A stretch of DNA of 55,012 bases from Amphimedon queenslandica (taxonomy: Eukaryota; Porifera; Demospongiae; Haplosclerida; Niphatidae). The position numbers and the translations under genes are program-made. The stretch is from the NCBI RefSeq assembly GCF_000090795.2, contig NW_003546242.1, positions 630,940 through 685,951 of the forward strand, given 5' to 3'. Under the pieces are notes generated by a model. The model was not told the origin of the DNA and searched no databases. It worked only from the letters and a program-made list of their open reading frames with translations. Shown here one piece after another: positions 21,920 through 30,699 of this stretch; the first letter of the stretch is position 1; every line of letters starts with the position of its first letter.

Positions 21920-22136
21920 AGGGAATAGGCCAGTTGCAATTATTGACAAAAGAATTTAATTACCTGTGACATCACAGCTGGATGTGTGTCGATCCTGTAT
22001 ATTACATTGAAGTTCAATGAAAAATGGAGGCAGTGGATGCTTTGTGTGTGTATTATTCATTTTTGTCTAATTATACGAATTTTTATTTAAAATATATTGA
22101 AATCTCCACCTGGTGTTTTTTTGTGAAGAGATTGCT
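21920..22136 (+). repeat. Left terminal inverted repeat of the YqaJ element
   Basis: Matches the reverse complement of 25912-26140 over its whole length; shared blocks include GGCCAGTTGCAATTATTGA, GTGACATCACAGCTGGATG (one mismatch) and GAAATCTCCACCTG. It contains the presumed promoter of the plus-strand gene. Confidence 0.92.
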
Positions 22137-22583
22137 AAAGTCTTGCTGGAGATATGAGTGAAGAACAACCTGAAGAAAATGAACCTAAGGAGATAATCCT
22201 TACTGCTGCTGATATTGCTGGAGCAGAATTACCTGAGCGATTGGAGAAACATTCTATTCCTACTTTGAGATGGTGGTTGCTCTGTAGGGGCATAAAAGTG
22301 GCAACATCCATCAAAAATAAAGATTTGATTCATAGGTTTGCCAGTTCACCAATATAGTTATCATGAGCAACTTTATTAAGCATATTATAGAGTAAAGAAG
22401 GCTGAAGGGATGCCAGTCATTGATGTAGATGGCTCATACCTTTATCGAAAGATAAATTATTAAGTGATTCAGGCATTCGTGTATCTCTTCCACCTATCGA
22501 ATCTCCACCTATCTCTGGATGGATAGTAATGGACGGCAAAAACTATGAATCCCTTGCTTTGTCAATACCATGCGTAACTCCAG

Positions 22584-22639
22584 GTACATGACAGTACAAA
22601 TATAAATAAATATAATTTTTTCATGTATTTTTAATGCAG
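22584..22639 (+). other. 56-nt intron in the YqaJ gene
   Basis: Donor GTACATG at 22584, acceptor TTAATGCAG ending 22639. It joins VTP to GFVYTYL with the reading frame kept. Confidence 0.7.
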
Positions 22640-22897
22640 GTTTTGTGTATACGTACTTAGCTGGCCATGTTGGCCATGTTGGATATGAAGGTGCTTTTCG
22701 AGCACTGAACCATGGCTATATACATAGGGCATCTGGAAGGCTGAATGAAATATGAATCAGTAATAATAATCCACAGTGCTGTTACTTAAAGTGTAAAACA
22801 AGTCCCTGCTGGTATATACAATACTTACATTCCCCTTGAAAAAGAAGGGGAAGTTGCCTGCATTTGTCTAGCTTGCTACATGTGAATGCCCAGCAGG

Positions 22898-22946
22898 GTC
22901 AGTACATTTAATCTTATGTATTAAATGTAATTTTAAACAATTTCAG
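22898..22946 (+). other. 49-nt intron inside the SWIM zinc finger
   Basis: Donor GTCAGT at 22898 follows the CxCPAG half. Acceptor ACAATTTCAG ends at 22946 and precedes QSASCTHIS. Splicing restores C-x-C-x(n)-C-x-H spacing exactly. Confidence 0.8.
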
Positions 22947-24389
22947 ACAATCAGCAAGCTGTACACACATATCAATATTGCTGCATGCCCTCTCTGCTCT
23001 AAACACAACACCATCATTAAAAGCTAACGTACCACTTAATGAAGAGGAAGAGTCAGTACCATGTACATCAGAGCCATGTCAATGGAAACATTCCAGGAAA
23101 TGCAAGGAAAGTGTTACATTTATCTGATGCCTCTTTTCAGAAGCATGATTACACTTAGTGTATCAATAGGAAAGCCAGTCAGGTAGAAGACTTTGATCCA
23201 AGACCAGTTAGTTTCTAAAAAAAGCATCATCAAAGCTTCAAGAGCTTTTACAGAAACTCAAGAGAAAACAACTATGCGTTTCACTTTTTTTTGACCCACA
23301 GTTCAAGTGTTCAAGTTCACCTAAAGCAGCTAGTGAGAACCTCTCCAACATCTCCTTGTTGAAGAATACAATCCAAGCATTTAAGAAATCACTTGTTATT
23401 TGACCAGAAATGTCTGTGAACGTGAAAAACAGACCCGTGAACAGAGAAACTGTCCATTGTGGTTTACTGTGAGGAGGTATCGTATCACTGCTTCTTTGTT
23501 CGGTGCAGTGCTTACTCACAAAAAACTACTCCTCCAGACAGTTTAGTACAATCTATAATTCAACCCAAAAGTTTTTGTACCCCAGCTATAACCTATGGTA
23601 TTGAGAATGAGCAGCATGCTAGTAATGAGTATACTGTTTATCAGCATTGTGAAGGACACCAGGATCTTGTTGTAAATCCATCAGGAGTGATAGTAAACCC
23701 TGATTACTACTGTTTAGGAGCCTCACCAGATAGAGCAGTATATGACCTTTCCAATGAACAAGAGCCTTTTGGATTTTTGGAAGTGAAATGTCCATACTCA
23801 GCAAGGAACTTAGCCCCAACTGAAGCATGTGGTCTCAATGGCTTTTGCTGTCATTTAAATGGAAATACATTAGAGCTCAATAAAAGTCAATGTTTCTATG
23901 CCCAAATTCAGGTTCAAATGGCCATTGGTGAGCGCCCTTGGTGTGACTTTGTCATATATCCTTTAAAAGGGATTAGAATTCAGCGCATACCGTTTGATAA
24001 AACCTAATGGACAAACAAATTATTTCCAAAATTGATGTCATTTTACGACAACTGTGTTGCTCCTCAACTAGTTAGTACTTTACATTCACTTGAACTTCCA
24101 TTATGTGACTTGTTATAAATGAGTTAACATTAATATTGTCATTTAAAACAATAGTGTATCACACAATCATAATCATTACCATTACATGCATGAATGGTTC
24201 ATTGTTACATGCCAAATCGTTTAGTCTGAATCTGAGTCCACAGATGCACATAAAATCACAGTCTGATTCAGCAGAAAGATTCATAAAATACTCCTATTCA
24301 TCATGTCAGTATAGGTTGTTAGTAATGGTACCAGTGCAGGTAGAAAGTTGGTTAAAAATGCACAATTGAAAAAAATTTGATTTGTCAAA

Positions 24390-25882
24390 CGAGCCATTGA
24401 GATTGGTATTGTTCCTTAGAAATTTTGGAATGTTTTGTTTCTTCCAATAGCACGTTCTACATGAATACGTAGAGAAGCTATTTTTCTCCCCTTCTCTACA
24501 TCTGCTGACAATTGCTTTTCATATAAAAAGGCTGGAATATTGAGCCCCACATTAACCTCCTCAATAGCTCTCTTATTGTAAAACCTTTGTCTGCCATTGT
24601 ACTAACTCCTGATTTATCCCTCAATGCATCAAATAACCCATTAATTCTAGTTAGTTCAACATCTGATATAGACCCTACATATGCAGGAGACACAAAACAG
24701 ATAGCTCTATTAGGAGTACAAGCAACTAGGAACTTGACTGTGCTATGATGCTTGTATTGGCTCCATGTGGAAGACTGCATAGCTAAATCTGATGGTGTTT
24801 CAAGAAAAACCTTACTGCCATTTATAATGGCATATGTTGTTGGGTACTTGTCCCTGAATGCTGTTGGTAATGTTCCCTTTACCTGCTCAACAGAAGGCAT
24901 CCAGCTCATTTCTTTAAGATGGTGATACATAAAGCAAATCCATGTAGTGATATATCTCAATGCCTGGGAAGGGACAGTCCAAATCGAAAAGCCAAGTCTC
25001 GTAGATTCAAGTTAAGTTTTAATTTAACCAAAACAAGAAAAAATTGATTTTTAGAATCCAGCTTTTGGGAACGATGCTAAGAACACTTACTTTGCGATGA
25101 TCCCCAATAATCAAGGTTGTCAACATCTTGTCCCAAAAACTCAAAAAGAGTACTGAAAACCATGTACGAGACAAATCCAGTGTAAAATGAAACTAGTTTA
25201 TCACTTTCCTGAATATTTTCAATCCGGAAATACTGTGGTTTCTGAGGCTCACTGGATTCTTTTTTTAATTTAAAATAGTTACTTTCTAGAATTTCAATAC
25301 AAGCCAATAGGGCAGAATGGCATTCCATGTCAGGTGGTTTTGATGTAGCTTGAGGAATGATCGAATCACAACTGACTCTTGGAGCAGGAGTGAAAGACTG
25401 CATCTCAGAATCAGATGGAGGATAGCTATGTTCTCGAATATATATTTATCCATGGTTCCAACTTTTGAACGATCTGATCTTTCACCTGGCTTGATAGGTG
25501 ATTCAAATCGTGTACCTATTATAACAGCAGTATTAGTAATAAAAAATTTTAAAACTACTACTATTAGAACTACTATAATAATAATAATAATAATAATAAT
25601 AATGCTTTTTTGTTTGTTTTTTTGTTTGCTTCTTGTATCTTCCAGTCACCATTATAAAAATAATAATAAAATTAACAAACATAAAATACAGTCACGTATA
25701 GCAGTACTAGGTTTCTTCTTTACATCTCCATCAGAAAAATGCCTGGAACAAGCTCTGCTACTATGTTTTAGGTCAGATTGTTGGAGCTTGAACTCGTCTA
25801 GCCAATGTAGTCTCGTTGCTGAAACAATACAGTAGGATCTTTAACCTGAGTATTCCCACAGACAACATCTTTGGCCAGGCAT
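24390..25882 (-). pseudogene. THAP-DDE transposase of the YqaJ element, inactivated
   Basis: The likely start is at 25882 (MPGQRCCLWEYSG), the first half of a THAP zinc finger. Its second half is at 25800-25700 (TRLHWLDEFKLQQ, then RACSRHFSDGDV with the C-x2-H pair). Frame 25403-25077 follows with the linker (PQYFRIENIQESDKLVSFYT ... FEFLGQDVDNLDYWG). The DDE_Tnp_4-type core is 24960-24496: TWSQYKHHSTVKFLVACTP, VGSISDVELT and MADKGF (second Asp). After a frameshift at about 24540 it reads IASLRIHVERAIGR with the final Glu (about 24450). The first catalytic Asp position reads Asn (INGSKVFLE, codon 24822-24820). The second THAP Cys seems to be Tyr. It would have cut at the long terminal repeats, but the Asn and the frameshift make it dead. 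Confidence 0.82.
25578..25603. repeat. (TAA)n microsatellite
   Basis: About eight ATA/TAA units inside the linker region of the transposase gene, presumably in an intron. Confidence 0.85.
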
Positions 25883-25911
25883 CTTTGGTAGGAGAACTGA
25901 TTCTGATGTCC

Positions 25912-26140
25912 AGCAATCTCTTCGCAAAAAAGCAGCAGGTGGAGATTTCAATATATTTTTAATAAAAATTAGTATAATTAGACAAAAAGAAATTAATACA
26001 CAGTAGAAACACACACAAAGCATCCACTGCCTCCATTTTCCATTGAACTTCAATGTAAAGTACAGGATCCACATGCATCCAGCTGTGACGTCACGGGTAA
26101 TTAAATTCTTTTCTCAATAATTGCAACTGGCCTATTGCCT
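25912..26140 (-). repeat. Right terminal inverted repeat of the YqaJ element
   Basis: Inverted copy of 21920-22136, 12 nt longer because of small indels (for example the AGCAGCAGG block near 25931). Its outer end reads CCTATTGCCT. Confidence 0.92.
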
Positions 26141-27580
26141 TGCAGCAGACTCCGAATATACCATAATTATGTGGAGGGAGGAAGTATATTCGGCTTGATT
26201 GTAAGGGATTTGATGCAAAGTGGACCTAAAGATGCATGTAAGTGATAATGATACTCAATGTACATGTGGTATGTTAATTGCTACCTGCTGAGCATAGTCA
26301 AACTATAGTGAGCCATGATGTCCAACTCTGACAATGGTGTGCTCAATGGTGGGCTATAAAGTCCTGTGACTTGGTCTGTAAACAGTCCCTCAAAAAGAGT
26401 GGCAGCTTCCATTAGTACCAACCTGTAGTACTCTCTCTTTCTTTACTAGGTCGATGTGGTTAGTTGCCTCTTGTAAAGCCTAATAGTTATTGTTATTGTT
26501 ACATGTAATTTATAATAAATTTCCTTACAGTAGTCTGTGTCTCTATGGGTAGGTTAGCACTCCTCATGATGGCTGCACTGTTTTGTTGACAAACCCAAGA
26601 TAGGTCAAACATGGCCTTCATGACACAAATGTCAGGCATATGCTATCTCCACTATGAGAGGAAACAATTGTAAGTACATACCTTCTCTCCTGTTACTGCT
26701 CTCACATACTCATTGTACACCTCCATCCTTGTCCAACTGGATGGTAGTAGATGGGTCTTGGCATACTTTTTAATACCGAAAAAACGCTCAGGTAGCATTT
26801 TAGCATGCACTTCTGCATGGTTCCTTGTGATCTTCACAATCTCTTTCTTGTTATAAGCAGAAAGTGCATGCCTGGGCATTTTCCCAGTGTTCAGTACTCT
26901 AAAAAGAAATAAAATGTAATTTAACTACTTTGTAAGTGAACCATATATAGATGTCAACCCATTCTCTAAAAGGACTTCCTGGCATTCTTCAGTCTCTTCT
27001 CCCCAATACTATGAATAAACATGAAAGTGTCTTTACACACCTATACAGTATCATTTTCATTTTATTTAGCTTTATGAATGTGACTGACCTTCATTCATCC
27101 ATGACTATATATTGTAAAGTTTCTCTGTCTCTCTCTAGTTGTTGTTTTCTTGCTGCTACTGGTATCCTCACAACAGAACATTTGAGCCATTATTTTTCCC
27201 ATCAGTACCATGTGTAACTCAAGGGATGACAGCTCCAACAAGCTGGTTCTGATTGCTCACAAGTAAGCTGGTTGAAAATTTTTCCAGCAGCTGTCAGAGC
27301 AACCACTACCAGCCTGAAGGATGTCTTTGACTTTCCTCTCGTCCCTTGAGTCCACCTCCCTCTCCAGCTCTACAGGTACCTCTACTGGTTCCTCAAGATC
27401 TCTCACTACAGTTTCCATGTCTTCAGGTTCCTCAAATTCAAGACCACTCACTTCCATGTCCATGTCTTCTTGTAGTTCACCAGTCATGTCAGCACTAAAC
27501 CCACTTATCTCTAGCTCTCCTAGTTCACCACCTAGTTCACTGTTCCCTTCATCATCACAACTGCTTTTATCTTCCATCAC
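26141..27580 (-). pseudogene. DUF7869-like gene, N-terminal half
   Basis: From 27580 downward: an acidic start (MMEDKSSCDDEGNSELGGEL) followed by KVKDILQAGSGCSDSCWKNF, a cysteine motif I associate with the start of this family. At about 27070-26950 comes a DTFMFIHSIGEKRLKNARKS stretch. Frame 26879-26652 reads MPRHALSAYNKKEIVKITRN to LLPSSWTRMEVYNEYVRA. Exon 26640-26526 reads MPDICVMKAMFDLSWVCQQN. After an intron of about 55 nt (GTAAGG to TTAG) comes ALQEATNHIDLVKKEREYYR (26470-26290). It then runs into the flank of the YqaJ element at 26141 with FGVCC. Coding is clearly continuous with 21919-21129 once the insertion is disregarded. The overlap of exon frames with stops at about 27100-27250 suggests additional decay. 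Confidence 0.65.
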
Positions 27581-27775
27581 ATTGTCTATTTTTTAATAAT
27601 AAAATTTAATGCTATTAAACTATTATTTTCTCATTATTGTTGTATTGTTATCATATGTAATAATGTTATTTTAGGTGATGCTATTACAGGTAAGAAGTAG
27701 TGTTTGATGTATGTAGTTATTGTAGTGCTAAGTAGGTGTTAAGTAGTTGAAAGAATTCATTGTGGTTTACAGCAT

Positions 27776-28027
27776 TCATAGCTTGTGCCAAGTTTCTTTT
27801 ACCTGACTTTGTCGAAATAATTGTATAACATGTCTATTAGTACAATGCTGGTAATATGAGACCTGTCGCCATCCTCCTTGTTCAATAACATGGTTATTTG
27901 CCTTGCTTCTTCCATAGTAGTGACTGTAATTGCAGCTTATATTTGTCTGTAACCATGGAAAGTTGCTAGGATACTGATCGTTGCCATGATGCTCAATTTC
28001 ACAGGCCATGTCACTTGTTCCGTACAC
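27776..28027 (-). other. Small open frame, unknown
   Basis: An 83-codon frame with protein-like composition (EIEHHGNDQYPSNFPWLQTN, then YYGRSKANNHVIEQGGWRQ). No family recognised. It lies upstream of the DUF7869-like gene on the same strand and could be a first exon or part of another element. Confidence 0.25.
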
Positions 28028-28194
28028 GATAATGGCTAGAGGATCTAGTAGCTTTGTTCTCAGGAACTACATGGAGTATAGCTGCGTCTTTGGTATCAAA
28101 TGATAGCTTATGGTTTCTATATTCACTTGGGGGAGAAAGCTATTTTTTGACCAACAATGAGGAAGTTGACATTTTATCACTTTAGTGACAACTT

Positions 28195-28235
28195 TAATAT
28201 TGTGCCACAAGGGCCCTTTGTCAAGTATTGTCACA
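28195..28235 (-). mobile_element. MITE end (TGTGACC family)
   Basis: AAGGGCCCTTTGTCAAGTAT followed by TGTCACA is the inverted end of the family seen at 18462. The remainder of the copy cannot be delimited. Confidence 0.5.
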
Positions 28236-28848
28236 TTTGTCTACCATTACAACGAAGTAAATTGCTATTGTGACTTCTGACGACACCCAAGGCAGCAGCC
28301 ATCACAATGGCTGTGTTAATGGGAAGACTGTACTTGCCAAGGTTCCAATGTACATTTAAAATTGTTTATCAATCTCTTCTCCAAGCATTAGAGGACAACC
28401 TCTTGTCATGCTCTCTAGTTTAGACACAGTCATACCTTCTCTACATTCCTTCTTCATTACTACTTAAAATGGCCACTTTTGCTATTGAGGCCTGGTTTTG
28501 ACCCATTGGGTAATATAGCACTGTTTCTACCATGCCTGCACCTGGCAATCGGAGGTCAATTATTAGCCTACACACAGCTCGTCAAAATATCAACCTAGCT
28601 CATTAAAATGAACTTATGCGCCATGGGAACAAGACTTAATCTCATATAAGTGAGAACACTTCTACTGTTTAATAAATTGATCTTTGTGGCCCACAAAACA
28701 ATGCTATATATCACTGAAAAAAGCATTTACATGTACTGTAAGATTGGTAAATTTCGTGGAGTATTAACTATTTTGTTAGTTCGTGTTTCATTTTTTTATC
28801 CATGAAATTTTGACCCCCTACCACCAACGAAGAACCAATTAACAGAGC
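28236..28848. other. No gene seen
   Basis: Mixed-composition sequence without a supportable gene on either strand. Confidence 0.45.
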
Positions 28849-29686
28849 ATGCAGAGCTCTAACTACTATTGCGAAGCCAGTGAAGGAGCGAGGGTCCTTG
28901 TCTATTCTAGTGCAATTCCAGAAACTCTTTGTTGTGGTTCTGAATGCACATCAGGCGGATACTTTTTCTCAGTATTTACCAGCAACATTTCTGTTGTTTC
29001 TCCTATTAATAACCATGGTCCCACCCCATTGGAATACATTGACTCTGTTGTCTGCTCTGGCACAGAGGTGTATGAGATCCTATCCTCCCTCAATTCTACT
29101 AAAACTATGGGAATTGACAAAATTAACTCCAATTTTAATAAGAAGTGTGCTGTATACTCACCCTCCTCCTTCTAACTATTCTCTTTAATCTGTCATTGTC
29201 CTCTGGATCCAATCCTCTTAAGTGGCGTTCTCATCTAGTGAAGCCAATTTATAAGTCTGGAAAAAGTACATCTTGTTACAATTACCGTCCTATTGCTCTT
29301 CTCCCTATTGTGTCAAAAGCACTTGAGAGAATTGTCTTCTACAGGCTCATTGCACTAGTAGGTGTCAATCTGTCCCCAATGCAATTTGGGTTTTACCTCA
29401 ACGTTCCACTGTGCGACAAATGTTAACTATGCTGTCTGTCACATTTAACGCATTGGACAGTAAGCAAAGTGTGGATCTAGATTTTCGAAAAGCTTTCTAC
29501 TCAGTATCCCATAAGAAACTTCTAAAGCTGTGGAATGTTGGTGTTATTGGTAGCATATGGGACTGGTTTAGAGTCTATGTTACTAGGAGGCATCAGTGTG
29601 TTGATGTTAATGGTTTGACTTCCAACTTCCAGGATGTTCTGAGTGGCATTTGCCAGGGAAGTATGTTAGGTCCTGTACTGTTTTAG
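28849..29686 (+). pseudogene. LINE reverse transcriptase fragment (Jockey/CR1-like)
   Basis: Consecutive frames carry LINE RT blocks in order. SSLNSTKTMGIDKINSN (degenerate P-G-D-x-I motif) is at 29090-29130. NPLKWRSHLVKPIYKSGK then YNYRPIALLPIVSKALERIV follow in 29145-29426. The frame 29411-29686 reads VDLDFRKAFYSVSHKKLLKL (first catalytic Asp), VNGLTSNFQDVLSGICQGSM and LGPVLF. The sequence stops exactly there, before the YADD box, and another gene begins. The break at about 29426 is a frameshift. Upstream 28849-29090 is pre-RT linker. Confidence 0.75.
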
Positions 29687-30691
29687 ACATTTATGAGGGA
29701 GTTGCAGAAAAGGAGTTAAGTCTGTTTTTAACCTATTGTACTTGTCATGGCTACTTTACTATTGATGAGCTAAATAAGCGTATTCAACATTATAATTTTA
29801 ATTGTTCAAAACCCACTTTGATGGATACAACCAGCATGCTAATGAATTTAAGATACGCCAGTCAGCATCTCAAATGTTGTTGTTGCAAGAGATACCTTTA
29901 CTTATAGGTGACACTATTCCCTATAATGATGAATATTAACACTCTCTTTTGATACCATGATTTCTGCTATTGTTTTGTGTCCTATAATCAGTCATGATTT
30001 AATATCATATTTAGAAATTCTGGTGGAAGAGAAAATGACTTGTTTTAAGGATGTCTGTCTACCCATCAGCAACAATCATTCCAAAAATGCAATACATGGT
30101 GCACTACCCTTCTCAACTTATGAGATTTGGTCCTCTTTTAAATACATGAACAATGATGTGTGAGGCAAAGTTAAGTTTATTATGTGTTGTTCTAAATGAA
30201 GCAACTTTAAGAATGTTCCCAAGACTGGAGCAAAGACACACCAATTGTGGCTATGCTATAAGGTAGAGAGCTGTAATGGTGTTGTTAGTATAGATTTTGT
30301 GTTTGGAAAGAAAGTTCAAACTATTATAGCCTTTGAATCAACTGACATTCAAAATGCTTATAGACGTACATGCATCTTAACTCATCGAAAGCACAATCAT
30401 TGCACACTACAAGTGGTTTTGTTTACAAAGCAATATACAAGATTGGAATGTTTGTACTTAGTCGTTTTTATGATTTTGAGCCTCAATTTGGCAAAATTCT
30501 TGATTTTAGTGTTGCAAGACACAATCATTTTCCACTTTGATGTAATGAACGCCATCTACTTTGATAAGCACTATATGTTGTACAGTGTTAATGACACTAA
30601 TAGCTCCTGTTATATTAACTTCCATGATATTGCCATACCAGTCTTTGCTCCAACAAACTTCATTTTACACTTCATTTTCTTAAGCAAATAA
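29687..30691 (+). pseudogene. Conserved transposon-associated protein, C-terminal part
   Basis: Three frames, 29687-29907, 29957-30163 and 30245-30691. The first reads DIYEGVAEKELSLFLTYCTC and TIDELNKRIQHYNF. The second reads CPIISHDLISYLEILVEEKM. The third follows FKNVPKTGAKTHQLWLCYKV and ends FDVMNAIYFDKHYMLYSVND ... FILHFIFLSK. I know this order from large uncharacterised proteins in sponge and cnidarian genomes, often next to C2H2 or transposase genes, but cannot name the family. At least three frameshifts separate the pieces. The beginning of the gene is missing because LINE sequence abuts it at 29686. Confidence 0.5.
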
Positions 30692-30699
30692 CAGTTTGT

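Larger units (their letters stand above)
22154..24007 (+). pseudogene. SAP-SWIM-YqaJ nuclease gene of the transposon
   Basis: Exon 1 (22154-22357) begins MSEEQPEENEPKEI and carries a SAP-like DNA-binding helix pair (ELPERLEKHSIPTLRWWLL ... NKDLIHRF). After frame breaks, 22460-22583 reads SDSGIRVSLPPIESPPISGW and splices at GTACAT over a 56-nt intron (22584-22639) to GFVYTYLAGHVGHVGYEGAF. A SWIM zinc site follows: C-E-C-P-A-G ends at GT (22898), a 49-nt intron (22898-22946) intervenes, and the next exon supplies S-C-T-H-I-S. The last frame (23459-24007, 182 residues) is a YqaJ/lambda-exonuclease-type fold: GIENE, then GASPDR (Asp, codon 23729) and FLEVKCPYS (Glu 23780, Lys 23786), the D...ExK metal site, then CFYAQIQVQM. 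YqaJ proteins resect DNA; its role in transposition is unknown. Frameshifts at about 22360, 22470, 22750 and 23130 suggest decay upstream of the intact YqaJ part. Confidence 0.78.
21920..26140. mobile_element. ISL2EU/IS4EU-like DNA transposon with long TIRs and two convergent genes
   Basis: The left 217 bp (21920-22136) and the right 229 bp (25912-26140) are inverted copies of each other with scattered mismatches. The outer ends are AGGGAATAGGCCAGTTGC and, inverted, AGGCAATAGGCCAGTTGC. Within the 4221 bp, a plus-strand gene (SAP-SWIM-YqaJ) starts 17 nt inside the left repeat. A minus-strand gene (THAP-DDE transposase) starts about 30 nt inside the right repeat. The genes point at each other and meet near 24100-24390. 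A transposase paired with a YqaJ nuclease is, as I recall, the hallmark of ISL2EU elements. The target duplication is not clear: flanks are TTGCT on the left and TGCAG on the right. The element splits the DUF7869-like gene. Confidence 0.88.

Noticed and set aside
23238-23519. Minus-strand 93-codon frame within the YqaJ gene
   Set aside because: Antisense to the linker of the plus-strand nuclease gene; no domain or start context.
27321-27596. Plus-strand Ser-rich 91-codon frame
   Set aside because: Antisense of the acidic N-terminus of the DUF7869-like gene; the Ser richness is simply the complement of the acidic codons.
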